Below are positions 7,214 to 16,943 of a stretch of 64,000 nucleotides of DNA, in pieces. The notes under the pieces were generated by a model. The model was given only the letters and a program-made list of their open reading frames with translations, was not told the DNA's origin and searched no databases. A program made the translations under genes and the position numbers. The stretch comes from Verrucomicrobiota bacterium (GTDB lineage Bacteria > Verrucomicrobiota > Lentisphaeria > JABSQK01 > JAJFLO01). Location of the stretch: NCBI GenBank assembly GCA_021772635.1, contig JAJFLP010000016.1, positions 1-64,000 on the forward strand, in the 5' to 3' direction. Position 1 is the stretch's first letter. Each line of letters begins with the position of its first letter.

Positions 7214-9247
7214 ATGTCCGATAACGACAAGATAGATAAACCGGAAGAATCCAGTTCAGATTCTGGAACCGATAAAGAGTCGAAAGGAAAGAAACCTGAC
7301 TTGAAGGTATCACCGCCTTCTGTTCAGACCTTCGCATTTTGGCTCATCATCTTATTTGCGGTTCCAGTCGGTTTATGGTTTTTCCATAAACAACAAGAAG
7401 AAGTGGATACACTCAAAAACTCTGAGTTCGAAGCTGCTCTTCTGGAGAAGAGAGTTCACAGTGTCGTAACCGTGCATGAACCGACCACCGGAAATCGAAA
7501 AATCACGGGCGAGTTTAAGCGGGTGAACGACACGTCCTTAAGAAAATATAGCGTGGAAGTTACCTACACGGATGCGTTAGACCAGATGATCCGGGAGAAT
7601 TGCGACGATAGACAGACGATTAATGTGTCCAATTTCTTTAACAACTTAATGCTTTCGATTTTACCTATCATATTGTTAGTCATCGTCATTTATTTCTTAT
7701 TCGCAAGGCAGATCAAAAGTGCGGGAAAAGGCGCACTTCAATTCGGTAAAAGTCGCGCAAAGTTGAATCAAAATTCAGAGAAAATCACGTTTGCCGACGT
7801 TGCGGGAATTGAGGAAGCGAAAGAGGAGATAGAAGAGATAATCGATTATCTAAGAGCTCCGGACCGGTTTCACAAGCTTGGCGGTAAAATGCCCAAGGGA
7901 GTACTTATGATCGGGCCGCCGGGGACCGGGAAGACGCTATTAGCTCGCGCGATCGCAGGAGAAGCCGACGTACCGTACTATTCGATTAGCGGTTCAGACT
8001 TCGTCGAGATGTTTGTCGGTGTCGGTGCGAGTCGAGTTCGAGATATGTTCGAACAAGGCAAAAAAAATGCACCGTGTATTATTTTTATAGATGAGATAGA
8101 TGCTGTCGGGAGATCTCGTTTTAGCGGAATCGGAGGGGGGCACGATGAACGTGAGCAGACGTTAAACGCACTTTTAGTGGAAATGGACGGATTCGAAGAT
8201 GCATCAGGCGTCATTGTCATTGCAGCGACAAACCGACCAGACGTACTGGATCCGGCATTGTTGCGTCCCGGGCGATTCGATCGTCAAATCGCAATTGACC
8301 TTCCTGATGTCAAGGGGCGCCTCGGTATATTAGACGTTCATTCGAAGAAAATTAAATTAAGTGATGACGCGAATCTGGAAATTATTGCGCGCGGAACGCC
8401 CGGATTCAGCGGTGCCGATTTAGCTAATCTCCTGAATGAAGCGGCGTTATTCGCTGCGCATAATGACAAGAACGCCGTCGATATGAGTGATCTTGAGGAA
8501 GCGCGCGACAAAGTACGCTGGGGTAAAGAGCGCCGAAGCCGAAAGATCAATGAACACGATCGAGAGGTAACCGCGTATCACGAGGCCGGACACACTCTCG
8601 TCGGATTACACTGTGAACACTCGACACCGTTACATAAAGTTACGATTATTCCGCGGGGTAACGCGTATCTGGGCGCGACGATGCATTTGCCGGAAGCGGA
8701 TAAGTATACTCAGTCCCGATCGGAATTGATCGACGAGATAACAGTTCTTATGGGAGGACGATTCGCGGAAAAGCTCATATTCAACGAGGTCACGAGCGGT
8801 GCGGCGATGGATATTAAACAGGCGACGAAGTTAGCGAGAAACATGGTGTGTGCCTGGGGAATGAGCGACAAAATCGGCTTGTTGAATTACACTGGAAGAG
8901 AGGAACATATCTATGTCGGACGGGATATCACACGATCAGAAGATTTCAGCGAAGTAACCGCTAGAGAAATAGACTTAGAAGCAAAGAGTATTATCGATAA
9001 TGCTGCTGGCCGCGCAGAGCGAATCCTTAATGAACACAAAGATCAGCTCGTTCTCCTTGGCCAGGCGCTGTTGAAGCATGAAACGATGGACGCTAATGAG
9101 GTGAAAGAATGTTTGGGGATGAAGACAAATAGTGCTGACATACCTGAAACAGAAGTCCCCAAAAACTCTGAGACGTCGGCTGACAAACCTGAAACAGACG
9201 ACCCCAAAGATAATGAAAAACCGCTGGAGGTATCTACGGATACTTAG
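7214..9247 (+). CDS. ftsH: ATP-dependent zinc metalloprotease FtsH
   Basis: The 677-residue protein has the full FtsH order. A charged N-terminal tail is followed by TM1 ([18 protein letters not shown]), a small periplasmic domain and TM2 ([17 protein letters not shown]). The AAA+ module has Walker A GPPGTGKT, Walker [13 protein letters not shown] and arginine-finger region RPGRFDR. The protease domain has the zinc site HEAGH. It degrades misfolded membrane and regulatory proteins at the inner membrane. The ATG at 7214 is chosen because AAGGA lies eight bases upstream; the frame stays open further upstream without a ribosome site. The TAG stop is the first codon of an adjoining R1 repeat. FtsH partners of the HflK/HflC type are encoded at 24.5-28.4 kb. 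Confidence 0.96.
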   Translation: MSDNDKIDKPEESSSDSGTDKESKGKKPDLKVSPPSVQTFAFWLIILFAVPVGLWFFHKQQEEVDTLKNSEFEAALLEKRVHSVVTVHEPTTGNRKITGEFKRVNDTSLRKYSVEVTYTDALDQMIRENCDDRQTINVSNFFNNLMLSILPIILLVIVIYFLFARQIKSAGKGALQFGKSRAKLNQNSEKITFADVAGIEEAKEEIEEIIDYLRAPDRFHKLGGKMPKGVLMIGPPGTGKTLLARAIAGEADVPYYSISGSDFVEMFVGVGASRVRDMFEQGKKNAPCIIFIDEIDAVGRSRFSGIGGGHDEREQTLNALLVEMDGFEDASGVIVIAATNRPDVLDPALLRPGRFDRQIAIDLPDVKGRLGILDVHSKKIKLSDDANLEIIARGTPGFSGADLANLLNEAALFAAHNDKNAVDMSDLEEARDKVRWGKERRSRKINEHDREVTAYHEAGHTLVGLHCEHSTPLHKVTIIPRGNAYLGATMHLPEADKYTQSRSELIDEITVLMGGRFAEKLIFNEVTSGAAMDIKQATKLARNMVCAWGMSDKIGLLNYTGREEHIYVGRDITRSEDFSEVTAREIDLEAKSIIDNAAGRAERILNEHKDQLVLLGQALLKHETMDANEVKECLGMKTNSADIPETEVPKNSETSADKPETDDPKDNEKPLEVSTDT

Positions 9248-9430
9248 ACTGCAAGAATTCGAATTTTCTGTTTGGGATTATCCGTCCCGAATAATCCGTA
9301 TTGACTGGACCCACGCTGCTGCGGTGCGGATAACCGAGGCCTCCGTTATCCGGCGAAAGCGACCACGCCGAGATAATCGCGCACGAGATTCTGAACGGTA
9401 CATCGAAAACTCTACAGTAAGTTAGTATAG
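9245..9430 (+). repeat. R1-related repeat, degenerate, providing the ftsH stop codon
   Basis: It starts TAGACTGCAAG, whose TAG is the ftsH stop, and ends with ACGAGATTCTGAACGGTA, CGAAAACTC and TTAGTATA. The middle is unlike the R1 core. Confidence 0.5.
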
Positions 9431-9577
9431 TATACCGAACGTCTTCAAGTTTTTGAATATTGTTCGATATCCCTTAGGTTAATGAATTCAAAGTCGTCTC
9501 TCTCCGCACCGCATTCTCGGAGTCCGCTCGAGCGGACTCCGTCTATACGGACCCAAAATTGCACTGCTTGCAGTATA
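9431..9577 (-). repeat. R1 repeat copy, inverted
   Basis: Read on the minus strand it begins TATACTGCAAGCAGTGCAA, has a hairpin GGAGTCCGCTCGAGCGGACT in the first cassette position, the core CGACTTTGAATTCATTAACC, and ends AAGACGTTCGGTATA. Confidence 0.88.
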
Positions 9578-9682
9578 GATACTGGAAGGCTAAGCTCGGT
9601 TCAGCCTTTCGAGTCATACAAAAACTGCCCGTAGGAAAATGGCAGTAACCAGGCCACTAATAGAGTTCTAGCGATTACTACA

Positions 9683-10807
9683 ATGAAAAATACGACTGAT
9701 CACCTTATTCTCGTCGTTGACGACATACCTGACAATGTCACTATGCTCACAGCACATTTGCGCACGCGTGGATATCAGACGACCTCGGCGAACGATGGCA
9801 TTGAAGCTATAGAGGTTGTTGATAAAGAAAAACCCGATTTAATTCTGCTCGATATTAACATGCCACGAATGAATGGTCTCGAGGTGTGCGAGAAGTTGAA
9901 GGGAGATCCTGAAACCGAATCGATCCCTATAATTCTTGTCACCGCGAATTCGAATGTTGACGATATCGTCCGCGGTTTCGAAGTCGGGGCAGACGACTAT
10001 CTAATCAAGCCCTATAATTATTTAGAAATGCTTGCACGTGTAAGATCTATGCTTCGTATTTGCGACACGCAACGAGAACTCGTAAAGGTAAATCAGACTC
10101 TCGATGAACTAAATCAGACCTTGGAAAAGAAAGTATCGGAACAGGTTCACGAGCTCGAACGAGTAAATCGGCTTCGGCGATTTTTTTCGCCTCAAATTGT
10201 TAATACAATTACGTCCGAGAATTCCGAACAAATTCTTGGCGAACATCGCCGGGAGATAACGGTGGTATTCCTGGATTTACGGAATTTTACCAGTTTCTCG
10301 GAAAAAGCCGAACCCCATGAAGTAATCGCAACGATCCGGGACCTACATAAAGTGGTCGGTCCCATCATCTTTCGGTATCGCGGCACATTGGAAAGATTTA
10401 CCGGCGACGGACTCATGGTCTTTTTGGGAGATCCGGAGCCTATGGAAGACCATCCATCTCAGTCGGTGAAAATGTGCATTGAGATCCGCGACAAAGTGGA
10501 GATATTACGCTCGTCGTGGGCGGAGAAAGGGTATGACCTGGCGCTCGGAATCGGAGTGGCCACCGGCGAGGCTTCATTAGGAACAATCGGGTTTGAAGGG
10601 CGACTTGATTACGCGGCGATCGGTGTTGTCACGAATCTCAGTTGTCGAATTTGCAGCAAGGCCGGAGGCGGGCAGATTTTACTTTCGAATGCGACGTATG
10701 AAAAGGTAAAAGATGAGTTTACTACTGTACCGTTTGGAGAAATTGAACTGAAAGGGTTCTCGAAGTCGCACCCTCTTTTCGAGGTGATTTCAAGCAACGA
10801 GAAATAA
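9683..10807 (+). CDS. Response regulator with class III adenylate/guanylate cyclase output
   Basis: Residues 8-125 form a receiver domain: acidic pair in VVDD, phospho-acceptor Asp in LILLDINMP, and Lys in LIKPY. A coiled coil follows (ELVKVNQTLDELNQTLEKK). From about residue 190 comes a class III cyclase domain with the two metal-binding aspartates in VVFLDLRNFT and FTGDGLMVF. The base-specifying positions are atypical: Arg in LERF instead of Lys, and Val in AIGVVTN instead of Asp. The pattern IGxVTNLxxR belongs to a recognisable bacterial subfamily. A phosphorelay should switch cNMP synthesis (inference). No histidine kinase is adjacent. A cNMP-binding kinase is encoded at 60866. Confidence 0.9.
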   Translation: MKNTTDHLILVVDDIPDNVTMLTAHLRTRGYQTTSANDGIEAIEVVDKEKPDLILLDINMPRMNGLEVCEKLKGDPETESIPIILVTANSNVDDIVRGFEVGADDYLIKPYNYLEMLARVRSMLRICDTQRELVKVNQTLDELNQTLEKKVSEQVHELERVNRLRRFFSPQIVNTITSENSEQILGEHRREITVVFLDLRNFTSFSEKAEPHEVIATIRDLHKVVGPIIFRYRGTLERFTGDGLMVFLGDPEPMEDHPSQSVKMCIEIRDKVEILRSSWAEKGYDLALGIGVATGEASLGTIGFEGRLDYAAIGVVTNLSCRICSKAGGGQILLSNATYEKVKDEFTTVPFGEIELKGFSKSHPLFEVISSNEK

Positions 10808-10810
10808 TCA

Positions 10811-10908
10811 GTACGAAACTGAAAGCAGTTGAAACGTTAAGCATGGGTCACGGTAACTGCGTATAAGATTTCGAACGGTATTTCGAAAACTCGAAGGCGT
10901 TCGGTATA
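10811..10908 (+). repeat. R1 repeat copy, diverged left half
   Basis: The left end reads ACTGAAAGCAGTTGAAACG. The right end is typical: AAGATTTCGAACGGTATTTC, then ACTCGAAGGCGTTCGGTATA. It ends 18 bases before the next gene. Confidence 0.65.
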
Positions 10909-10925
10909 ACTTAAGGGCAAAACTG

Positions 10926-11447
10926 ATGAGTAATTTGACGAAAACGCTACCGATAATTTTGTCGATTTGGGTCACTGCTTTCGCTGTCACCCCGAAATCG
11001 ATTGCAGAACAGGGCTCTAAAGAAGTCGATCATCGCACAGCTGCCGAAAAGTCTTCTCCGAGTAAGCAAATTACCGACGAGAAGCGTTCGAAAGAGAAGT
11101 CCTCGTCAGAATTACAGAAGCAGATCCGCGAAATCAGTAAGAAGACAAGTGCACGACGACGGGCGCTTTATAAAGAAAATGAGGAAATTAACGAGTTACA
11201 GAAGAAAATTAGCGAATTTCATCAGAGGGTAAATGAAATTATTTCGACAGATGAGGAATACGCGAAATTACTGGAAGAACAGAGACTTTTGCGTGAAGAA
11301 ATGAAAAAGCACTACGACAGAAAACAAAAACTTCAACGATCAGTCAGTGGTAGAGCCTCAAAGAATTTGAATTCAACCCCTCCAGCCCCCGTGCCACCAG
11401 CCTTACCTGAGAGTAACAGCGACACGCCTTCCATTGAGACAAAGTGA
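10926..11447 (+). CDS. Exported coiled-coil protein of unknown function
   Basis: I do not recognise the family. The 173-residue product starts with a signal-peptide-like segment (LPIILSIWVTAFAVTPKSIA) with a possible cleavage site near residue 28. A highly charged Lys/Glu/Ser region follows, then a heptad-like coiled coil (EENEEINELQKKISEF and EEQRLLREEMKKHYDRK, about residues 80-140). The tail is rich in Pro and Ser. It is predicted to be periplasmic, possibly a structural or spacer protein. It starts 18 bases after an R1 repeat. Amino-acid use (Lys, Glu, Ser) is biased, but the frame is clean and strand-consistent. Confidence 0.65.
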   Translation: MSNLTKTLPIILSIWVTAFAVTPKSIAEQGSKEVDHRTAAEKSSPSKQITDEKRSKEKSSSELQKQIREISKKTSARRRALYKENEEINELQKKISEFHQRVNEIISTDEEYAKLLEEQRLLREEMKKHYDRKQKLQRSVSGRASKNLNSTPPAPVPPALPESNSDTPSIETK

Positions 11448-11543
11448 AATGCCGCGGATCGGCGTAACACTTCCCTTATCGGGCATGATCCATCCGAAAC
11501 GTCAATCGGCTCAGTATTCCTTCGATAGTTTCCTTCATTAGAC

Positions 11544-11620
11544 CACCGCAAGCAGTCCAAATTCTGGTCTGCATTTGCTGAGTCCGTTTGCTCGGACCAG
11601 GAATACTGCGTGTTATGATG
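11544..11620 (+). repeat. R1 repeat fragment
   Basis: It shows CCGCAAGCAGTCCAAATTC and a hairpin with arms GAGTCCG and CGGACC in the first cassette position, then degenerates. Confidence 0.5.
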
Positions 11621-11627
11621 GCGGTTT

Positions 11628-11750
11628 TAGTGCAAGCAGTACAATTTTGGGATGGCTTCGAATTTATCAGCCAAGAATTTCCGAACGATATCTCGTCCCG
11701 CATGCGGGACCATGATTTGCGGTATAAAACCCGAAGATGGTCAGAATATA
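11628..11750 (+). repeat. R1 repeat copy with CCCGCATGCGGG cassette
   Basis: It begins GTGCAAGCAGTACAATTTTG, contains GGATGGCTTCGAATTTATCA and TTCCGAACGATATCTC, then the hairpin CGTCCCGCATGCGGGACC. GGTATA follows at 11721-11726, and a further CGAAGATGGTCAGAATATA end reaches 11750. Confidence 0.78.
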
Positions 11751-11796
11751 ACGGTCGGCGTACGCAGACACGTGGGTGGAAAGAGTGTAGATCTAC

Positions 11797-11976
11797 TTAT
11801 GCCTCAATCGTCAAGATTTGACGATCCTTATAGAATCCGCACGATTTGCAGGCGCAGTGGGTGAGCTTCGGCGCACCACAGCGGGGACACGAATTGGTTT
11901 GCAACCCTTTATAGCTGTTTGCCGCCTTACGCTCTCGACATTTTTTCTTAGAAGCTTTACGTTGTTGAACTGCCAT
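11797..11976 (-). CDS. rpmF: 50S ribosomal protein L32
   Basis: The minus strand encodes 59 residues starting MAVQQRKASKKKCRERKAA, the basic N-terminal tail of L32. Two CxxC-type pairs of the zinc-binding L32 form follow: CPRCGAPKLTHC and CKSC. The length and the C-terminal GFYKDRQIL fit the family. L32 sits near the exit tunnel of the large subunit. It lies divergent from a plsC-like acyltransferase gene; rpmF is often linked to fatty-acid and phospholipid genes (plsX, fabH) in other bacteria. No strong Shine-Dalgarno precedes the ATG. Confidence 0.95.
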   Translation of the reverse strand: MAVQQRKASKKKCRERKAANSYKGLQTNSCPRCGAPKLTHCACKSCGFYKDRQILTIEA

Positions 11977-12213
11977 GATTAAACCAATGCTTAGCTGTTA
12001 GATTGTTGGTATATATAGGTTCTGACGTAATATCTCATTTTCGTCAGCATCCATGGTATCGCATCGGTCGGGCACCGAAACTACGTATTCACCCGAATTT
12101 CGCGTATTTGCTCACGCTACGCCCACCGTCTATAATCAACGGGCAGTTATTTTAACAGTGTTAAATTAATTTACAACATTCATTAGATAATTTTCTCTCC
12201 CAAGAGACCGAAA

Positions 12214-13008
12214 ATGACCTATAGCCAATTCGTTTCCACGCTGACTGAAAAGAATTCGTACTGCAGCGCTGTCCCCGGTAAGGGAAATCCCAGCAAAATT
12301 CCAGGAGTAATCGGACTATTGTTTTATTTCCGCGTCATGCAGGTAATCCTTCGTGCTTACAAACGCAGTAGAAAGGAGAATTACGGACCCTCTCAGTTAA
12401 AGGAGGATGCCTTCCACATTATCCCGGCGATCGAAGAAACAGGGGCGGCGCTAAGGCTAGGCGGTATCGAGCATATTCGTAACACAAGCGGGGCTGTAGT
12501 CTTCATCGGCAACCATATGAGTGGACTCGAGACGATCTTGTTCCCTGCAATAATCCTCCCGTACAAGGAAATGACATACATACTGAAGCGAAGCCTGGTT
12601 AGCTATCCCATATTCGGACCGGTCACATCAGCGCTAAATCCAATTACTGTTTCCCGAAGCGATCCGAGAGAGGACCTGCGGCGGGTTCTTGCGGATGGCA
12701 ACGCGCTTCTTAAAAAAGGGTGTTCGATTATAGTCTTCCCCCAGCGGACACGAACCGTGGACTTCGACCCCAAGCAATTTAATTCGCTCGGAATCAAGCT
12801 TGCGAAGAAATCCAATTGCCCGATTATTCCCTTCGCAGTCAAGACCAATCTTTGGGGGATAGGAAAAGTCGTTAAAGATATAGGCCCGATAGATCCGAAA
12901 AACGATGTGAACGTCGAATTCGGCGAACCATTTTCTGTAGAATCCCGGGGAAAAGACGAGCATCAACGCGTCATCGAATTTATCCAATCAAGATTGGCCA
13001 GTTGGTGA
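12214..13008 (+). CDS. PlsC-type 1-acyl-glycerol-3-phosphate acyltransferase-like protein
   Basis: The 264-residue product has the order of the PlsC/LPLAT family but with variant motifs. Block I is NHMSGLE (H-x4-E instead of H-x4-D). Block III is FPQRTRT instead of FPEGTRS, and CPIIPFAVKT stands at the position of block IV. The catalytic His is retained. It should transfer an acyl chain to a glycerophospholipid or other lipid acceptor at the inner membrane. The substitutions recur in some LPLAT subfamilies, so loss of activity is not implied; the acceptor may differ. It is transcribed divergently from rpmF. Confidence 0.8.
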   Translation: MTYSQFVSTLTEKNSYCSAVPGKGNPSKIPGVIGLLFYFRVMQVILRAYKRSRKENYGPSQLKEDAFHIIPAIEETGAALRLGGIEHIRNTSGAVVFIGNHMSGLETILFPAIILPYKEMTYILKRSLVSYPIFGPVTSALNPITVSRSDPREDLRRVLADGNALLKKGCSIIVFPQRTRTVDFDPKQFNSLGIKLAKKSNCPIIPFAVKTNLWGIGKVVKDIGPIDPKNDVNVEFGEPFSVESRGKDEHQRVIEFIQSRLASW

Positions 13009-13085
13009 CGCCTACGGGATATTTCAATGGCAGATTCTAAGCGATCGTAAAATCCATGATTGTTGGTTTACTCCTAACTCTCCGA

Positions 13086-14375
13086 CTAAGCTCCGTTCGC
13101 TATACACCGAGTGAGTAAAGGAACTAAGTCTGTGATCGTTCCAGCGCCCATGATGAGGAATAGATCCCCGGCCCGAGCGGAGCTCGCGAGTTCGTTCGCG
13201 AGGATCGGGAACGCCGCTTCTGAATAAGAGCTGATCGTCGTTCCCATCTGTTCGACGATAACCTTGGCATTCCCTGGAGAACCGTCATTCGCCCACGCTT
13301 CAAAATGTGGGACAACGACTACAACGTCGGCTCTCGAAAGTTCCTTCGCAAAATCGGCTGAGTAGTGCAACACCCGTTCGCGCCGATGGGGTTGAAACAC
13401 GACGACCATACGCTCCCAGCGATAGTGTTCTGATACCGCTTTAATTGTGGCGTTCACTTCTGCCGGATGGTGCGCGTAATCTTCAATGACCTTAATTCCT
13501 TGGTTGTCGTATCGGATCGACATTCGGCGATCGACACCGGAAAATCTCTGAATGCTCTTGATAGCCTCTTTCCTTCCGATCCCAAGCTTAACCGACATCG
13601 CAACGGCGAGGTGTGCGTTCGTACGATTGTGGTAGCCAGGGACGATCAGCGAGAGGTTCATTTCGTTTTCAAGCGGGCTAAGAAAGTCGATATTTTTATG
13701 AATTGAGAAGAGGCGTCTTGTTGTAGAACTATCGCATGCCAGAAGATAGTCGGAGTGATTTCCAAATTCACGAAAACTCCGCATCAGGCCATCCACTCCG
13801 CCAGTACTCCAAAAATGATCATCATCAACATTCGTGACTATCGCATGTGTGTTCCTCATTGCAGTTTGTGACCCATCACTTTCGTCTACTTCTGCAATGA
13901 GCATGTCTTCAGTACCGGCAGCGGCCGGTGTTTTGTATTCATTCATGCTACCGCCAACCAGATATCCGGGAGCCCTTCGATTTTCGAGGAATATGTGGGT
14001 TAACATTGCGGCAACCGTTGTTTTACCGTGGGAACCCGCGATTGATATCCTACGCGTGTAATTGCTGGCGATTTCGGATAGGAAGTCTCCACGCCGGATG
14101 ATCGGGATTCCGCGCTCGGATGCTGCGCATAGCTCCGAATTATCACTCGCGATCGCGGAGGAATAAACGACAATATCAGGATTTTCGACGTGGTCTTTCG
14201 AATGCCCGATATGAACACGAATACCTCGTTTCTCCAGCATCACGGTATTGGTTGAGTGAAGGAGGTCAGAACCGGAAACGCGGGCCCCTAGGTCCTTGGC
14301 AATCAGGGCAAGTCCTGCCACTCCGGCACCACCGATCCCGATGAAATGCAAATTATGCCAAGGTAGTTTAATCAC
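13086..14375 (-). CDS. murC: UDP-N-acetylmuramate--L-alanine ligase
   Basis: The enzyme adds L-alanine to UDP-MurNAc in peptidoglycan synthesis. The N-terminal Rossmann domain starts HNLHFIGIGGAGVAGLALIA, the standard MurC fingerprint. The ATP site is IAGSHGKTTVAAML, and the C-terminal ligase domain contains DYAHHPAEV. I place the start at GTG (14375), giving 429 residues: it puts the GIGGAG motif about 12 residues in, as in other MurC proteins. The frame is open to 14525, but those extra codons fall partly in an R1 repeat and resemble no MurC. murF is encoded at 56028, so the mur genes are scattered, unlike the dcw cluster. Confidence 0.93.
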   Translation of the reverse strand: MIKLPWHNLHFIGIGGAGVAGLALIAKDLGARVSGSDLLHSTNTVMLEKRGIRVHIGHSKDHVENPDIVVYSSAIASDNSELCAASERGIPIIRRGDFLSEIASNYTRRISIAGSHGKTTVAAMLTHIFLENRRAPGYLVGGSMNEYKTPAAAGTEDMLIAEVDESDGSQTAMRNTHAIVTNVDDDHFWSTGGVDGLMRSFREFGNHSDYLLACDSSTTRRLFSIHKNIDFLSPLENEMNLSLIVPGYHNRTNAHLAVAMSVKLGIGRKEAIKSIQRFSGVDRRMSIRYDNQGIKVIEDYAHHPAEVNATIKAVSEHYRWERMVVVFQPHRRERVLHYSADFAKELSRADVVVVVPHFEAWANDGSPGNAKVIVEQMGTTISSYSEAAFPILANELASSARAGDLFLIMGAGTITDLVPLLTRCIANGA

Positions 14376-14476
14376 GGATAATCCCTGAATTATGACGAAT
14401 GGAAAAGGCTCTAAGAATTTGGTGTTTACTCTTGAATTCTGTGAAACTCGTGGTATTAAATGTGCCGGATAGGAAA

Positions 14477-14562
14477 TAGACTGCAAGCAGTCCAATTTTT
14501 GGACGACCCAAAATTGATCACTCAAGAGATTCCGAACGAAAACTCGAAGATGATCAGTATAT
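14477..14562 (+). repeat. R1 repeat copy, short form without large hairpin
   Basis: It begins ATAGACTGCAAGCAGTCCAA, contains TGATCACTCAAGAGATTCCG and ACGAAAACTCGAAG, and ends ATGATCAGTATA. It lies 22 bases before rpsT and upstream of murC. Confidence 0.85.
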
Positions 14563-14584
14563 CATATACTGGAGAGCGCAACTT

Positions 14585-14860
14585 ATGCCCACAAATAAAT
14601 CTGCTAAAAAGCGAGTTAAGACGGACGTCGGACGCACGTTAGGGAACAAGGTACGGAAATCTGCAATACGAACGTATGAGAAGAAATTTCATGCTAAGAT
14701 CGCGGAAAACGATCTCGAAGGCGCCAACCTTATGTTAAGCGAGGTAATCTCGTGTTACGACAAAGCCGGCAAAAACCATACATTCCATCAAAACCGTGCT
14801 GACCGGAAAAAATCACGGTTAACGCAGGTCTACAATAAGGCAATTCAGAGTCAAGGCTAA
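14585..14860 (+). CDS. rpsT: 30S ribosomal protein S20
   Basis: The 91-residue basic protein begins MPTNKSAKKRVKTDVGR and has the S20 core of three long helices (NKVRKSAIRTYEKKF, and HQNRADRKKSRLTQVYNKA near the C terminus). S20 binds 16S rRNA in the small-subunit body. The length is normal. GGAG lies about ten bases before the ATG. It stands alone between two repeat-rich gaps. Confidence 0.93.
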   Translation: MPTNKSAKKRVKTDVGRTLGNKVRKSAIRTYEKKFHAKIAENDLEGANLMLSEVISCYDKAGKNHTFHQNRADRKKSRLTQVYNKAIQSQG

Positions 14861-14985
14861 TCCGTTGCGTCGTTGCGTACGTAATATTGCATCGACCGCA
14901 CGTACGTCGAATGACCGCGTTATGCCATGAGGGAATGGTAAAGCGGCACGCCACTATCTTTCATCAGTGTCGTTGATCGTTGAAA

Positions 14986-15010
14986 ATCCCTCTCTTCTGA
15001 AGAGAGGGAT
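14986..15010 (+). terminator. Perfect hairpin downstream of rpsT
   Basis: The arms ATCCCTCTCTTC and GAAGAGAGGGAT pair over 12 bases around a very tight loop. No T run follows, so it is a terminator-like or mRNA-end hairpin rather than a canonical intrinsic terminator. Confidence 0.45.
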
Positions 15011-15077
15011 CGCTGTTCGAAGCGGACCATGCCGAGAATGCCCGGATATGCCCGTTCTCCTCTCAATTCAATCCAAG

Positions 15078-15212
15078 ATATACTGCAAGCTGTACACTGT
15101 ACAATTTTTCGCCACCTTTGAACTAACCACGCAAGAAATATCGAACGATATTTTTTAACCGGCATAGCCACCTGGGCGACGCCTGGGCGAAAACTCGAAG
15201 GCGTTCGGTATA
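15078..15212 (+). repeat. R1 repeat copy, complete, with large hairpin cassette
   Basis: It begins TATACTGCAAGCTGTACACT, contains AATATCGAACGATATTTTTT, a CCGGCATAGCCACCTGGGCG cassette, and ends AAGGCGTTCGGTATA. Confidence 0.85.
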
Positions 15213-15490
15213 GATGGATTCATTGCTACGTTATTTACGGGACCGCACATTCCTCGGAATTCGAGAACTCCGCGATTAAGCGTAAAAATAAGCAATCGCC
15301 CCACCTCGTAGCGTCCCCGCATCCTCTTCCGAGTACAGAAGCATCTGTCGCATGATCGGTTATGGTGAATTCCCTTTCTTAATTCATTTAATCTTTTCTC
15401 GGTAATGAACCAAAAAATGCGTTTGTAAGTGGGGCACATAAACTCAAATTTACGCAACCTGGCATCGGGAAAACACCTGCCCTGGACGTC
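15213..15490. other. Intergenic region, nothing recognised
   Basis: A 100-codon frame on the minus strand runs into the adjacent R1 repeat and has no family resemblance or ribosome site. No RNA gene was recognised. Confidence 0.4.
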
Positions 15491-15670
15491 TAACCGGAAT
15501 AATTCACCAGTATTTTCATGCGAGTCCTAATCTCTACTCAAATAAACCGATTGGCTTGACTTCACATCTTAGTGAATGAAAATTCACTTTCACCATGGCG
15601 CCTTCTCCAATCGTCTAATTATGAACGAGTTAAGTTCTTTCGCGACGAATCGCGTGAACTAATCAGGCTA
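15491..15670 (+). repeat. R3 repeat copy, 180 bp
   Basis: It runs from TAACCGGAATAATTCACCAG to GTGAACTAATCAGGCTA. Its interior contains TAGTGAATGAAAATTCACTT, a palindrome around GTGAAT/ATTCAC. It is the same length as the copies at 37260 and 62353 and is more diverged than those two are from each other. Confidence 0.88.
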
Positions 15671-15751
15671 AGTGTTTCCGGCTTTTCCCGTTTTTTATTC
15701 CAATTAATTGGATTTAATCCACACATGGCCGAAACGCCTCAAGAATCTTGA

Positions 15752-16906
15752 ATGCAACCAGTAATCATGAATGATATCACTAACATAAACCATCGTGCGC
15801 AAGTAATTAAGGATAGCAGGCGCATCGTTGTTAAAGTCGGCTCCCGCCTACTCACGGATGTCGAAAACGTGCGTGATGGGACCAGGATCGAACAATTGGT
15901 TTCACAGATTCATGAGCTACGGAAACTGAAATACGAAGTTATCTTAGTGACCTCTGGTGCGATTAGCACCGGAATGGAAATCTCAGGGAAAGACAAGCGC
16001 CCCCGTGACCTTCCCGGTCAACAGGCTCTGGCTGCCATTGGCCAAAGCCTATTAATGTCAAGATACGAGACTGCGAGTCAGAAATTCGGTTTCCACTGTG
16101 CCCAGATTCTCTTGTCTTATGATGACTTGCGGAGTCGACGAAAGCATTTGAATTTGTGCAACTGTCTGAACTCGCTTTTAGCCCAGAATATATTGCCCGT
16201 AATAAATGAGAACGATACGGTAAGCGTAGAAGAGATCAGTTTCGGCGACAACGATAAGTTGGCCGCCTTAGTTGCGACTATGACGCGGGCGGATCTAACA
16301 GTTCTTCTAACAACTGTTGACGGGTTACTACGCGTAGATGAAGCGGGAACGCGAGATCGATTGCCATTAGTGCGGGAAATAGATGAGGAAATACGTAGTC
16401 TTGCCCAAGGAACAGATGGCAATCATTTGTCGACTGGTGGGATGATCACCAAGATCGCAGCCGCGGAAATATGCATGGCGTCAGGCGAGAGCTTATGGAT
16501 TGCCAACGGCAAGGATTTTGGTATTTTATCGCGAATTTCGAACGCTGAGGATGTCGGAACGCTGTTTTATCCAGAGCGTGAGAGAATCAAAGGTCGCCAC
16601 CGTTGGATGGCATTTTTTACTGATCCTCGAGGCGCGGTAGCAATTGATGACGGCGCTGTAGCCGCATTGATAGATGCCGGGAAAAGCTTGTTGCCAAGTG
16701 GGATAGTCAAGGTAATCGATGAGTTCGATAAAGGCGATACCATCACGATAATCGATTCCGCGGGAAAGACGGTGGGTATCGGAATATCAAACTACGGCTC
16801 AACGGATTTAGGCCGGATTAAAGGGATGAAAACGTCAGAATTGGCGAGTGTGATTGACAAGCGAATTTACGATGAGGTGATTCACCGCGATAACATGCTG
16901 GTATAA
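15752..16906 (+). CDS. proB: Glutamate 5-kinase with PUA domain
   Basis: The enzyme phosphorylates glutamate in the first step of proline synthesis. Residues 20-270 form the amino-acid kinase fold: IVVKVGSRLL, VTSGAIS, QQALAAIGQ, INENDTVS, FGDNDKLAA and the TGGMITKIAAA ATP-site segment. Residues about 290-370 form a PUA domain (AVAIDDGAVAALIDAGKSLL). The length of 384 residues is slightly above the usual 365-370. An in-frame ATG at 15767 is an alternative start; neither has a strong ribosome site. proA and proC are not in the window. Confidence 0.93.
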   Translation: MQPVIMNDITNINHRAQVIKDSRRIVVKVGSRLLTDVENVRDGTRIEQLVSQIHELRKLKYEVILVTSGAISTGMEISGKDKRPRDLPGQQALAAIGQSLLMSRYETASQKFGFHCAQILLSYDDLRSRRKHLNLCNCLNSLLAQNILPVINENDTVSVEEISFGDNDKLAALVATMTRADLTVLLTTVDGLLRVDEAGTRDRLPLVREIDEEIRSLAQGTDGNHLSTGGMITKIAAAEICMASGESLWIANGKDFGILSRISNAEDVGTLFYPERERIKGRHRWMAFFTDPRGAVAIDDGAVAALIDAGKSLLPSGIVKVIDEFDKGDTITIIDSAGKTVGIGISNYGSTDLGRIKGMKTSELASVIDKRIYDEVIHRDNMLV

Positions 16907-16943
16907 ACCGCGGTTGCGGAAAGTTTCCAACCAACCCGGAGCC

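Noticed and set aside
15155-15457. 100-codon frame on the minus strand
   Set aside because: Its C-terminal part is R1 repeat sequence and it has no ribosome site or recognisable domain.
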